A DNA stretch of 64,000 nt, taken from assembly GCA_016718275.1 (NCBI GenBank), contig JADKEA010000007.1, forward strand, positions 1 to 64,000, read 5' to 3'. This document shows positions 25,486-33,915 of the stretch, one piece after another. Made by a program: the position numbers and the translations under genes. Position 1 is the first letter of the stretch; the number at the start of each line of letters is the position of its first letter. Below the pieces are notes generated by a model. That model saw only the letters and a list, made by a program, of their open reading frames with translations. It was not told the DNA's origin and ran no database searches. This DNA is from Candidatus Villigracilis affinis (lineage in GTDB: Bacteria; Chloroflexota; Anaerolineae; Anaerolineales; Villigracilaceae).

Positions 25486-25947
25486 ATGGCAACCCTTTTC
25501 TTAATGTGTGGATTACCCGGCGCTGGAAAGACCACGCTTGCAAAGCAGATCGAGTCTTCTCATACGGCATTGCGCCTGTGCCCCGATGAGTGGATCGAGC
25601 CGCTTTTGATTGATGTCACTGATTTCGCAGAGCTTGACCGCCTGCGCACGCCCATCGAATTGCTTCAGTGGGAGGTCGCCAAAAGAGTTCTCAGCCTTGG
25701 AGTCAATGTCGTGTTGGAAAATGGATTTTGGTCACGCGCCGAACGTGCCATGTATCGGTCACAGGCCGAGGCGCTGGGTGCTCGCGTTAAATTAATCTAT
25801 CTAAACGTCGAGCGCGATGAGTTGTGGGCGCGCCTGTCAAAACGCAATGAGAATTTGCCGCCTGGAACTTTTGCCGTGCGTGAAGATCAACTTGATCTTT
25901 GGATGAGTTGGTTTGAACCGCCAACTCAGGAAGAGATTGATTTATAG
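25486..25947 (+). CDS. P-loop kinase, AAA_33 family
   Basis: A 153-residue ATP-binding protein. Walker A is GLPGAGKTTLAKQI at residues 8-21; CPDEWIEPLLID carries the aspartate of the phosphate-acceptor site; VVLENGFWSRAER resembles the Walker B-like segment; and YLNVERDELWARLSKRN is the lid. Such small kinases modify a range of metabolites or antibiotics. Same fold as the cassette kinase at 2821, but the sequences are clearly different. ATG 25486 has no strong ribosome site (AAGTCATATCA). Confidence 0.82.
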   Translation: MATLFLMCGLPGAGKTTLAKQIESSHTALRLCPDEWIEPLLIDVTDFAELDRLRTPIELLQWEVAKRVLSLGVNVVLENGFWSRAERAMYRSQAEALGARVKLIYLNVERDELWARLSKRNENLPPGTFAVREDQLDLWMSWFEPPTQEEIDL

Positions 25948-26002
25948 TGTTTGATGTACGATAATAGATGAGGTCATGTTTTTATTAATAGAGGAGCCTG
26001 TG

Positions 26003-27853
26003 ATGAAAAAACTGTTTATCCTTGGATTGGTCGTTCTTCTTTCGGTTTCGATGACCGCTCCTGTTTTGGCGGGAGCCGATGCCTCTCGTGTTGCTGTGCC
26101 AAATCAATTTGTGGATGTTCCGCAGGACCATTGGGCGGTGGCATGGATCAATCAGCTTTATACCGAAGGTGTAACGGGTGGATGCAGCACTGCCCCCTTG
26201 CGATACTGCCCCGATGCGGTGGTCACTCGCGCACAAATGGCGGTCTTTCTCGTGCGTGTTATTCATGGCAGTACGTTCACTCCGCCAGCCAGCGCAGTGA
26301 TCTTTGAAGATGTCCCTGCCGATTACTGGGCCAGCGCATGGATCAATCAGTTGAACGCCGATGGTGTCACAGGTGGATGCAGCAGCGCTCCGAAATTATT
26401 TTGTCCAGAAGCAAATGTCAGCCGCGCACAGATGGCGGTTTTTCTCCTGCGCGCCAAATATGGCAGCGCGTACATCCCGCCTGTCTCAAGTGACATCTTC
26501 AGTGATGTCCCCGCGGATTATTGGGCCCGCGATTGGATCGGACAACTCTACGCAGAAGGTTACACCGGTGGCTGCTCATCCAACCCGTTGCAGTTCTGCC
26601 CCGAAGCATTCGTCAGCCGCGACCAGATGTCCGTTTTTATCCTGCGCGCCATTCACGGCGCTGACTATATTCCCCCGCCCATTGACCAGACGTCCCTGCG
26701 CCCGTTTCCGCAGCATGTCCAATATGCGCCCAATAGCATTCTCCCCAGTCATCGCCCTCAGACCCAACTCGATGACGACGTCCGCGCTTTTTATGATTAC
26801 TGGAAGACGAATTACCTGATCGAAGCAGGCGTGAACGTTGATGGTATTCCGATGTTCCGTGTGGCGTTTGGAAAAAATGAACCTGACCGTTCGGCCACCG
26901 TGTCGGAAGGGCAGGGCTATGGCATGTTGATCGTTCCCATCATGGCGGGCTACGACCCCGATGCGCAAGCCATCTTTGACGGGTTGTGGGCCTTTGCGCG
27001 TGCGCATCCCAGCGAAGGGGATCCGCGCCTGATGGATTGGAAGGTGCCTCAGACCGATGGCAATGATTCTGCTTTTGATGGCGATGCAGATATTGCCTTT
27101 GGTTTGCTGTTGGCAGATGCTCAGTGGGGCAGTGCGGGAACCGTGAATTACAAAGCCGAAGCGGAAACAATGATCGCGGGTATTCTCGAATCGACCATTG
27201 GCCCCGCCAGTCATTTGCCGATGCTCGGCGATTGGACCGATGCCAATGGCGCAACCTACAACCAATACACGCCGCGTTCCTCCGATTTCATGTTGACCAA
27301 TTTCCGCGCGTATGGGCAGGCTACGGGGAATCCAGTTTGGGATGATGTGGTTGCGCAAAGTCAAAGTGTGGTCGTGGCGTTGCAAACCAATCACAGTCCG
27401 CAAACGGGATTGCTGCCCGATTTCATTGTGAGAAAAAACGGCAGCTATGAACCCGCTCCCGCAAATTTTCTGGAAGCAGATACCGACGGCGCCTACAACT
27501 ACAATGCCGGGCGCGACCCGTGGCGTTTGGGCATGGATGCCTTGTTGAGCGGTGATGCCATTTCGCGTACAAGCGCATTGAAGATCTCACATTGGGCCGA
27601 GTCTGCGGTATCGGGCAACCCTGCAAATTTCCGCGCTGGGTACAACCTGAATGGCACACCTCTGCCAAACAGTGATTACTTCACATCCTTTTTTGTTGCC
27701 CCACTGGGAGTAGCCGCCATGAACGATTCCTCCCAGCAGGATTGGTTGAACGCCGTTTATGATTCGGTCTATGCAGCCCGCGAAGATTATTATTCAGATA
27801 GTGTCACCTTGCTTTGCCTGCTGGTGATGACAGGAAACTTCTGGACGCCATGA
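26003..27853 (+). CDS. Glycoside hydrolase family 8 enzyme with three SLH domains
   Basis: A 616-residue exported enzyme. ATG 26003 has GAGGAG eight bases upstream; the signal peptide ends after VLAGA. Residues 34-215 hold three SLH-like repeats (DVPxDxWAxxWIxQLxxxGxTGGC) each followed by a CPxAxVxRxQMAVFxLRxxHG block, which would attach the protein to the cell surface. Residues 235-610 are a GH8 (alpha/alpha)6 barrel: SEGQGYGMLIVPIMAG carries the catalytic acid Glu, and DGDADIAFGLLLAD holds the family's conserved Asp. GH8 enzymes cut cellulose, chitosan, lichenan or xylan; specificity is not visible. The TGGCSxxPxxFCP cysteines are unusual for SLH repeats. Confidence 0.9.
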   Translation: MKKLFILGLVVLLSVSMTAPVLAGADASRVAVPNQFVDVPQDHWAVAWINQLYTEGVTGGCSTAPLRYCPDAVVTRAQMAVFLVRVIHGSTFTPPASAVIFEDVPADYWASAWINQLNADGVTGGCSSAPKLFCPEANVSRAQMAVFLLRAKYGSAYIPPVSSDIFSDVPADYWARDWIGQLYAEGYTGGCSSNPLQFCPEAFVSRDQMSVFILRAIHGADYIPPPIDQTSLRPFPQHVQYAPNSILPSHRPQTQLDDDVRAFYDYWKTNYLIEAGVNVDGIPMFRVAFGKNEPDRSATVSEGQGYGMLIVPIMAGYDPDAQAIFDGLWAFARAHPSEGDPRLMDWKVPQTDGNDSAFDGDADIAFGLLLADAQWGSAGTVNYKAEAETMIAGILESTIGPASHLPMLGDWTDANGATYNQYTPRSSDFMLTNFRAYGQATGNPVWDDVVAQSQSVVVALQTNHSPQTGLLPDFIVRKNGSYEPAPANFLEADTDGAYNYNAGRDPWRLGMDALLSGDAISRTSALKISHWAESAVSGNPANFRAGYNLNGTPLPNSDYFTSFFVAPLGVAAMNDSSQQDWLNAVYDSVYAAREDYYSDSVTLLCLLVMTGNFWTP

Positions 27854-28826
27854 ACTCAACCCTCTCTCAAAAAATACACTCCCAATCCCTCGTGTGGGAT
27901 GCGCATGCCTGCTTTCCGCTCAATCCAAATTCCGACCTGAGTGAATTGAAGCGATATAAAGATAGCGGCGTGAATTTCGTCTCCTCTGAACATCGGCATG
28001 GATATGGATCCCTTCGAGAATGTGATTCAAGTGCTGGCCTGTTTCAGGAAATATATTGCCGCGCATCCTGACGACCTCGTGCTTGCTCTTGCGGTGGACG
28101 ATGTGATCGGCGCGAAGGTATCTGGCAAACTCGCAATTGCATTTGACCTCGAAGGCTCCGACCCACTGCGCGGAGACTTAAATCTCATTTCGTTCTATTA
28201 TGACCTCGGTGTCCGTCAAATGCTTTTGGCCTACAACAAAGACAACCGTGCTTCAGGCGGATGTATGGAAGGTCACATCGGCCTGACCGATTTCGGAAAA
28301 CAGGTGATTCGTGAGATGAATCGTGTGGGCATGGTTGTGGATGTGACTCACATGGGCTATCGTGCCACAATGGAGGCTTTCGATGTGTCGGCACAACCTG
28401 TCATCTTTTCGCATTCCAACCCCAAAGCATTGCGCGACAACGCGCGGAATATCACCGATGAGCAGATCAAGGCCTGCGCCAAAACGGGCGGCGTGATCGC
28501 CATCAACGGCATTGGCGATTTTCTCGGCGGAACCACCAGCGAGATCATGGTTCAGCATATCGAATATGTGATGGATCTGGTCGGCCCCGAGCACGTTGGC
28601 ATCGGCCTCGATTATGTCGTGGATAAACAGGAATTGATCGATTACATCGAAGGCCATCCCGATGTATTTCCACCCGATAAGATGAACGATTATCTGGCCT
28701 TTGTTGAGCCAGAACAACTCCCTGGAGATCACAGATCTGTTGCATAAAAAAGGTCACAGCGAGCAGGTGATCAGCGGCATTTTGGGCGAGAATTTTCTGC
28801 GAGTTGCAAAACAAGTTTGGAAATGA
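27850..28826 (+). pseudogene. Membrane dipeptidase (peptidase M19), two frameshifts
   Basis: A renal-dipeptidase-type zinc peptidase of about 325 residues, overlapping the stop of the GH8 gene by four bases. The first frame has LVWDAHACFPLNP with the D-x-H zinc motif, then breaks near 27987 (TCCTCTGAAC), where one base more gives NIGMDMDPFENVIQ. The second frame has AIAFDLEGSDPL (bridging Glu), DVTHMGYRATME and SHSNPKALRDN with the remaining ligands, and HVGIGLDYV. A second shift near 28722 joins PEQL to EITDLLHKKGHSEQVISGILGENFLRV. All metal ligands are kept, so a working enzyme is possible if the shifts are errors. Confidence 0.8.
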
Positions 28827-28827
28827 T

Positions 28828-29322
28828 ATGCAAAAGACCATTTCCACCGACCTCACCCCAGCCAACATTGCCAGGGTTTTGGAATTACTTCGGGAGACCC
28901 CCGAAAAGCTGAAGGCCTTGAGCAAGTTGTTGTCTGTTGAAAAACTCCGCCAGCCGCTGGGAGCGGATGAACGATCCTTGACCGAGGACCTGGCGCATTT
29001 GATCAATAGCGAAGCGCGAACATCGGAAGCCATCTACCTCGCTTTGCTCGTGGATGAACCACTCATCGCGGATATCCATTCTGAACGAGATTGGGGAAAA
29101 CTGTTGCGATTCGATTTGCTCGATTTTCCCGAACTTCTGGCGTATTTCAAAATCCGCCGCAAGGTATTGCTGAGAATCCTCTCGGCGCTGACCGAGGCCC
29201 AATGGTCAAGACCAATTCGCGAGGAAGGCAAGAAGCGGAAAGAGTCCATCTACTGGCGGGCAAGGTCTTTGGCGCTCCACGAGTCAGAGCATGTCAGCGA
29301 TCTGGAAAGAAAGATCGGCTAA
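28828..29322 (+). CDS. DinB-like four-helix protein
   Basis: A 164-residue helical protein starting at ATG 28828, one base after the dipeptidase stop. It shows ARVLELLRETPEKLKALSKLLS, WDAHA-like SLTEDLAHLINSEART, KLLRFDLLDFPELLAYFKIRRKVLLRIL and SLALHESEHVSDLERKIG, in parts. The HLINSEA and HESEHVSDLE stretches place the two or three histidines that bind metal in DinB/YfiT-type bundles. Members act as thiol-dependent transferases or have unknown roles. Tight spacing suggests one transcript with the dipeptidase. Confidence 0.78.
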   Translation: MQKTISTDLTPANIARVLELLRETPEKLKALSKLLSVEKLRQPLGADERSLTEDLAHLINSEARTSEAIYLALLVDEPLIADIHSERDWGKLLRFDLLDFPELLAYFKIRRKVLLRILSALTEAQWSRPIREEGKKRKESIYWRARSLALHESEHVSDLERKIG

Positions 29323-29429
29323 GGTTGAGATTCTTCTGCGATGTTTTTTGAATCCGCGTAAATTCGCGCAATTCGCGGCAAAGTTTTTTTCAAGGGGGTT
29401 CCCACAATGGGGCTCACGACTGAAAAACA

Positions 29430-29456
29430 AAAACGCATCCATTGCGGATGCGTTTT
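29430..29456 (-). terminator. Terminator behind the tRNA-Ser fragment
   Basis: AAAACGCATCC and GGATGCGTTTT form an 11-base stem with a five-base loop. On the minus strand it ends in TTTTTG. Confidence 0.65.
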
Positions 29457-29521
29457 GTATGTGGCGGGGAGGGCGGGATTCGAATACCATCCCTTCAATG
29501 GGGACTCGCGACTGGAAAACA

Positions 29522-29549
29522 AAAACACACCTTTTCGGGTGTGTTTTGT
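29522..29549 (-). terminator. Terminator of tRNA-Ser(GCU)
   Basis: AAAACACACC and GGTGTGTTTT pair around a short loop, three bases after the encoded CCA of the tRNA read on the minus strand. T-rich tail follows. Confidence 0.75.
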
Positions 29550-29552
29550 ATG

Positions 29553-29642
29553 TGGCGGGGAGGGCGGGATTCGAACCCGCGACTGGTTTTACCCAGCACT
29601 CACTTAGCAGGCGAGCCCATTCAGCCACTCTGGCACCTCCCC
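29553..29642 (-). tRNA. tRNA-Ser (anticodon GCU)
   Basis: Read on the minus strand: acceptor GGGGAGG pairs with CCTCCCC, followed by G and an encoded CCA. The anticodon loop is CTGCTAA, giving GCU. A long variable arm (GTGCTGGGTAAAACCAG) identifies the class II tRNA-Ser type. T-loop GTTCGAATC is canonical. Confidence 0.95.
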
Positions 29643-29721
29643 AAAAATTTGTAGTAGCGACTTTATGATTCTATTGCCAGTCGCACATGGACAGTTGCTA
29701 AAGCTGTCACTACGGATAGCC

Positions 29722-29809
29722 TGGCGGAGGGAGTGGGATTCGAACCCACGTTGGTGTGACCCAAACATGTTTTCAAGACATGCGCCTTCAGCCGCTCGGC
29801 CATCCCTCC
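29722..29809 (-). tRNA. tRNA-Ser (anticodon UGA)
   Basis: Minus strand: acceptor GGAGGGA pairs with TCCCTCC, then G and CCA. The anticodon loop CTTGAAA gives UGA. Long variable arm with TTTGGGTCACACCAA. Lies 80 bases upstream of the first tRNA-Ser in the same direction. Confidence 0.95.
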
Positions 29810-29850
29810 AGGCGGAAGCGATTTTACCATACATCCCCGAGTAGAACAGG

Positions 29851-29880
29851 TTGGTATACCCGTCGCAGGTATTATATAAT
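29851..29880 (+). promoter_or_regulatory. Promoter with -10 nine bases before the start codon
   Basis: TTGGTA (29851-29856), an 18-base spacer and TATAAT (29875-29880). The ATG of the next gene is at 29890, so transcription would begin at or next to the start codon, giving a leaderless mRNA. Confidence 0.65.
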
Positions 29881-29889
29881 CGGTCAACT

Positions 29890-30624
29890 ATGACTGAAAG
29901 AGATATGGAAAAAGCCGCCCTGCGCGGAGAACCTTCTTACGTCTGGCGCGATGGGCAGCAGCGCCGACTGGATATGATCGTAAAAGCCGCTGAAAAACGC
30001 GTGGGCGGCATGATTCTTGAAAATGGCTGTGGGGTGGGAATGTACGTTGAAAAGCTCTCAGCCTTCGGCGGGCGCGTGATCGGGCTGGAATATGATTTTG
30101 ATCGCGCTGCCGATGCGAAAGTCAATTCCGACGAAATATTCAACGCCGCAGGGGAATTCATCCCGCTTCCTGCTTCGACCTTTGACCTGATCCTCAGCCA
30201 CGAAGTGATCGAACACGTTCAGGATGACCGCGCCGCGATCCGCGAGATGATCCGCGTCCTCAAGCCTGGCGGGCGGATCGTCATCTTTTGCCCCAACCGT
30301 GGATACCCCTACGAGACACATGGGATATTTTGGAAGGGAAAATATTATTTCGGCAACAAACTCTTTGTGAATTACCTGCCACGTGTACTGCGCGACAAAC
30401 TTGCTCCGCATGTGCGCGTGTATTCACGCAGTGACATGCAAAATTTGTTCGATGGCTTGAATGTGAAATTCATCGAGCGCACGGTCATCTTCGGTGCATA
30501 TGACAATATCATCGCGCGCTTCGGTTCGTTGGGAAAGATCCTGCGCACGGTTTTGCAATTCCTCGAAGCCACGCCGCTGAAGGGATTGGGGCTTTCTCAT
30601 TTTTGGGTGGTTGAGAAGGTGTGA
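29890..30624 (+). CDS. SAM-dependent methyltransferase (class I)
   Basis: A 244-residue cytoplasmic methyltransferase. Motif I is ILENGCGVGMYVEKL (about residues 43-57), the S-adenosylmethionine loop; VIGLEYDFDRA is motif II; FDLILSHEVIEHV is motif IV; and LKPGGRIVIFCPNRGYPYETHG follows. The order is that of Methyltransf_11/23 proteins. The last third (HVRVYSRSDMQNLFDGL...) is common in sugar or glycan-related methyltransferases, but the substrate is not known. A TATAAT sits nine bases before ATG 29890 and there is no ribosome site, so translation is likely leaderless. Confidence 0.85.
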   Translation: MTERDMEKAALRGEPSYVWRDGQQRRLDMIVKAAEKRVGGMILENGCGVGMYVEKLSAFGGRVIGLEYDFDRAADAKVNSDEIFNAAGEFIPLPASTFDLILSHEVIEHVQDDRAAIREMIRVLKPGGRIVIFCPNRGYPYETHGIFWKGKYYFGNKLFVNYLPRVLRDKLAPHVRVYSRSDMQNLFDGLNVKFIERTVIFGAYDNIIARFGSLGKILRTVLQFLEATPLKGLGLSHFWVVEKV

Positions 30625-30753
30625 AAACTTGAAGTCTTAATGCAAGACGCTGAGGCGCAAAGAAAAGAAAAAACTTTGGCGACTTTGCGTTGAAATGCCT
30701 GATTTCCGACATTGATTTTGAGTTAGTTCATCGAATCGGAGTTTTTTTGCTCT

Positions 30754-32154
30754 TTAAATGTGGATCGGACTTCCATCCGCGCCGTGTGCCGCTTCCATGA
30801 TCGCTTCGGAAAGCGTGGGGTGCGCGTGGACGTTGCGCGCGATCTCGTGCGCGGTCAGTTCCATCATGCGGGCGAGGGTGAGTTCGGGCAGCAGTTCGGT
30901 CACTTCGGGGCCGATCATGTGCGCACCGAGCAGTTCGCCGTATTTTGCATCGGTGATGATCTTTACGAAGCCTGCATAGTCTCCCATGCCCAACGCTTTG
31001 CCGTTCGGCTGGAAGGGGAAGCGCCCGATCTTGACTTCGTAGCCGCGTTCCTTTGCCTGCGCTTCGGTGATACCAAATGAAGCCACCTGCGGATACGAAT
31101 ATGTGGCGCGCGGCATCATTTCGTAATCGAGGGTCACGGTCTCATGTCCGCCGATGTGTTCGGCAGCGACAATGCCCATCGTGGAGCCGACATGCGCGAG
31201 CATGAGTTTGCCCGTCACATCACCGACTGCCCAAATGCCTGGCACGTTCGTCTGCATTTTTTCGTTGACTTCGACAAAGCCGCGCTCGTTGATCTTCACG
31301 CCGACTTCTTCCAGCCCGAGATTTTTTGAATTGGGACGGAAACCGATCGCGACTAAAGCCTGGTCTGCTTCCAGTACTGTTTCTTTTCCTTCCGCTGACA
31401 CTTTGACCTTCACTCCCGTGGCAGTGGCTTCGACAGACTCGACTTTGTGTCCCGTCATAATATTGATCTTGCGCTTCTTGAATTCCTTTTCAAGTTCCTT
31501 GGAAACTTCTTCATCTTCCAGCGGAACAATGCGCGGCAGCATTTCGACGATGGTCACATCCACACCGTAGGCATTCCAGATGGTGGAGAATTCCACGCCA
31601 ATGGCGCCTGAGCCGATCACAACAACAGATTTGGGAAGTGTAGTTTGCAGGATCGCTTCCCAGTACGTGACGACCTTCTCCCCGTCCACTTTCCAAACGG
31701 GGGGAACCATTGCGCTTGCGCCTGTGGCAACGATGATATTCTTGGCTTGAAGCTCAGTGACCTTGCCGTCTTTGTCGGTCACGTTGAGCGTGTCTTTTGT
31801 TTTAAACTTCGCTTCGCCCATGAAAACAGCGATGTTGTTCTTCTTCATCAAGAAGCCGACGCCTTTTGTCAGGCGGTCTGAATTCTGGCGCGAGCGTTTG
31901 ACGGCTACGCTGTAATCGAGCTTGAGGTTTTCAAAGGTGAAGCCAAATTCCTTGCCGCGTTCGCGCAGGGTGTGAGCCACTTCCGCATTTTTGAGCAGGG
32001 ACTTGGATGGAATGCAGCCCACGTTCAAACAAACTCCGCCCATCCATTGCTTATCTACAATTGCAACTTTCTGTTTCAGTTGCGCGGCACGGATGGCGGC
32101 GACATATCCCGCGGGGCCTGCACCAATCACAACGAGGTCAAAATTTTCTGCCAT
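30754..32154 (-). CDS. lpdA: Dihydrolipoyl dehydrogenase (E3)
   Basis: A 466-residue flavoprotein that reoxidises the lipoyl groups of 2-oxoacid dehydrogenase complexes, passing electrons to NAD. The FAD site is VVIGAGPAGYVAAIRAAQ at residues 7-24. The redox disulfide is GGVCLNVGCIPSK (Cys pair four apart). The NAD site is VVIGSGAIGVEFSTIW and the dimer/active-site His-Glu is in NVHAHPTLSE near the end. Length and order match the family. It lies apart from, but in the same direction as, the E1-E2 operon at 34.5-38.3 kb and probably serves it. Confidence 0.95.
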   Translation of the reverse strand: MAENFDLVVIGAGPAGYVAAIRAAQLKQKVAIVDKQWMGGVCLNVGCIPSKSLLKNAEVAHTLRERGKEFGFTFENLKLDYSVAVKRSRQNSDRLTKGVGFLMKKNNIAVFMGEAKFKTKDTLNVTDKDGKVTELQAKNIIVATGASAMVPPVWKVDGEKVVTYWEAILQTTLPKSVVVIGSGAIGVEFSTIWNAYGVDVTIVEMLPRIVPLEDEEVSKELEKEFKKRKINIMTGHKVESVEATATGVKVKVSAEGKETVLEADQALVAIGFRPNSKNLGLEEVGVKINERGFVEVNEKMQTNVPGIWAVGDVTGKLMLAHVGSTMGIVAAEHIGGHETVTLDYEMMPRATYSYPQVASFGITEAQAKERGYEVKIGRFPFQPNGKALGMGDYAGFVKIITDAKYGELLGAHMIGPEVTELLPELTLARMMELTAHEIARNVHAHPTLSEAIMEAAHGADGSPIHI

Positions 32155-32215
32155 AGAGAATACTCCAGTAAATTATAGAAAGATGATATTTCGTCCCCCA
32201 TTGTACTATTAAAGA

Positions 32216-32322
32216 AACTTCCTCCATTTCAGGAGGAAGTTAGAGTTTTGTAAATATTATCTGTGCTTCCTACGCCGTCCTCGGCGTAGGAAGCATTACA
32301 AATCGCCGCCGAGGACGGCGGC
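32216..32322. terminator. Cluster of three hairpins between lpdA and dienelactone hydrolase
   Basis: Stem 1 (32216-32241) is AACTTCCTCC/GGAGGAAGTT. Stem 2 (32265-32294) is GCTTCCTACGCCG/CGGCGTAGGAAGC. Stem 3 (32305-32322) is GCCGCC/GGCGGC. The cores of stems 2 and 3 (GCCGTCCTCGGCG and its complement) also pair with each other. Stem 2 or 1 may end the hydrolase transcript. Confidence 0.55.
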
Positions 32323-32351
32323 TTGAGCCTGTAAACTGTGGTAAATATTTT

Positions 32352-33011
32352 TTACAAATTTTTCTTCAAGAACTCGAACGTCCGCTCCCATGCCAACTGC
32401 GCGGCAGCGGGGTCGTATTCGGGGCGATCAGACTCAACGAACCAGTGAGCAACTCCCGGGTAGATGTGAAGCGTCGCATCCACGCCTGCTTTTTTGAACT
32501 CCGCGAAGGTGTTATCCACATATTCGTTCGGTTCCCATTCATCGTTGTCGCTGTAATGTCCCATCACTTTGGCTGTGACTTTTCCATATTCAACGCCTTC
32601 GTTGCCGTAGAAAAGGACGATCGCCCCGAACTGTTCTGGTTTGTAAGTCGCAGCGATCAATGCCCATGCCGCACCCATTGAAAAGCCAATGGCACCGATC
32701 TTATTTCCTTTCACAAGGTCTCGCAAATAATCTTTTGCCGTCATCACTGTTGCACCAGTAAATTCGCCATCACTTTTTTCCATCAACGCTTTGGCTTCAT
32801 CAATGGTATTCGCAATCTGACCATCCCGCAGATCAGGCGCGAGGACGGTAAATCCCTGCTCAGCAAGGCGGTCGCAGACTTGTTTGAAGAACGGCTTCAG
32901 TCCCCACCAGGCGTGCAGAAGCAAAATGCCCGCGCCGCCGCCATTGGCAAGATACGCCTTGACCTTTTTATCGTTCACGTTCAATTGGATTTCAGATGTT
33001 TGAATGGACAT
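32352..33011 (-). CDS. Dienelactone hydrolase family protein
   Basis: A 219-residue hydrolase. The start at 33011 is chosen because AAGGAGAGTG lies just before it; the longer frame adds eight unlikely residues. It shows GILLLHAWWGL, APDLRDG, then IGAIGFSMGAAWAL, where Ser occupies the nucleophile place that is Cys in true dienelactone hydrolases. YSDNDEWEPN carries the Asp and YPGVAHWF the His. Such enzymes open lactone rings or act on esters. Substrate unknown. Confidence 0.88.
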   Translation of the reverse strand: MSIQTSEIQLNVNDKKVKAYLANGGGAGILLLHAWWGLKPFFKQVCDRLAEQGFTVLAPDLRDGQIANTIDEAKALMEKSDGEFTGATVMTAKDYLRDLVKGNKIGAIGFSMGAAWALIAATYKPEQFGAIVLFYGNEGVEYGKVTAKVMGHYSDNDEWEPNEYVDNTFAEFKKAGVDATLHIYPGVAHWFVESDRPEYDPAAAQLAWERTFEFLKKNL

Positions 33012-33074
33012 ATCACTCTCCTTGGTTGAATTCATTTTACTAAAACAAATGTTCTAAATCAAGGGGTAAAATAA

Positions 33075-33095
33075 AAAGGCGATGAAATCGCCTTT
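33075..33095 (-). terminator. Terminator after the E1-E2 operon
   Basis: AAAGGCGAT-GAA-ATCGCCTTT, a 9-base stem, six bases after the stop of the last gene, with T-rich sequence on the minus strand. Confidence 0.7.
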
Positions 33096-33100
33096 GGGAT

Positions 33101-33577
33101 TTAGATCCAGCGCCTCACTCTGGACCTGTAATCTGTGTACTGATCTTTGAATTTTTTCTCCAGATAGGCTTCTTCCTTTTCTATGACAAGCCGCGAGAGG
33201 GTTGCCATAAATAACGGCGAAACGACCAACCCCCACAGCGAACCATATGCAAGCGGAAACCCGATGACCATGAAGAGGAAGCCAAGGTAGATAGGATTGC
33301 GAGTCATGCGATAAATTCCGCTTTTGACCAGCGTCTTGACCGAACCGTGCGGGTCGAGTGTTGTGTGTGCCTTGCGAAATTCAATGAACGCGCCGACACC
33401 GAAAAGAAAACCGATGAAGGTCATGCCCAGTCCGATATTTTTGAGAATTGCGTTCATCCCAGCCAGTGCGGGTACCAATCGCCCCAGAAAAAGCCCGACG
33501 ATGATAAAGATCATTGCGACAACGGGCGGATGCACATTCTTGTTGATATTCGGACTGTCTTTTTGTTTTTCGCTCAT
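33101..33577 (-). CDS. Isoprenylcysteine methyltransferase-like membrane protein
   Basis: A 158-residue membrane protein with four helices. The C-terminal half has VKSGIYRMTRNPIYLGFLFMVIG, with the S-G-x-Y-x-x-x-R-N-P-x-Y motif of ICMT/PEMT methyltransferases, and ends EKEEAYLEKKFKDQYTDYRSRVRRWI with the EE...F...Y..Y pattern. It overlaps the preceding hypothetical gene by four bases, so it is translated with it. It is the third member of this family in the window; the other two are integron cassettes (13430 and 14143). Substrate unknown. Confidence 0.85.
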   Translation of the reverse strand: MSEKQKDSPNINKNVHPPVVAMIFIIVGLFLGRLVPALAGMNAILKNIGLGMTFIGFLFGVGAFIEFRKAHTTLDPHGSVKTLVKSGIYRMTRNPIYLGFLFMVIGFPLAYGSLWGLVVSPLFMATLSRLVIEKEEAYLEKKFKDQYTDYRSRVRRWI

Positions 33578-33915
33578 GCCTGTTCCTCAAATGCAAGTTT
33601 TGCTTTCAACGGCGGCTTGCGCCAGAACCAATCCATCCAATCGGCGTAGGAGACGCCTTTCTGCTTTTCGTTTGACCAGATATCCGCATCGAGTTTGTGA
33701 CGGTCCCAAAAATCGCTCCTGCGGATGAAACTGATCGTGCCTGACCATAGGATGCTGTCATCAGCGTTGAAGATCGTCAGGAGTTGACCGTTTTGCAGAG
33801 TGATCAGGTCGTTGAGACCTTTTCCGCCTTCGGGCATAAAGCTGAAAAGGATCAATCCTTCCATGCCCTGCTCCCAATAGGCTTCCAGCTCGCCCTGCAG
33901 TATTTTAATGGCCAC
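33574..33915 (-). CDS. Hypothetical protein
   Basis: A 113-residue soluble protein of no recognised family. It starts MAIKILQGELEAYWEQGMEG, includes LITLQNGQLLTIFNADDSILWSGTISF and ends in a tryptophan-rich tail (ADWMDWFWRKPPLKAKL). It overlaps the methyltransferase upstream by 11 bases and the membrane methyltransferase downstream by four, which fixes its start and shows tight co-translation in the operon. Confidence 0.65.
   Translation of the reverse strand: MAIKILQGELEAYWEQGMEGLILFSFMPEGGKGLNDLITLQNGQLLTIFNADDSILWSGTISFIRRSDFWDRHKLDADIWSNEKQKGVSYADWMDWFWRKPPLKAKLAFEEQA

Larger units (their letters stand above)
29407..29580. repeat. Tandem duplication of tRNA-Ser 3' end plus terminator
   Basis: Two copies of a unit of about 90 bases lie side by side. 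Each has AATGGGG(A)CTC(A/G)CGACTG, then a terminator hairpin with different stem sequence, then TTTTGTATGTGGCGGGGAGG-GCGGGATTCGAA. The right copy runs on into the intact tRNA-Ser gene; the left one breaks off after the T-loop (29486) into unrelated sequence. So a 3' tRNA fragment of about 30 bases sits beyond the real tRNA terminator. Confidence 0.8.
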
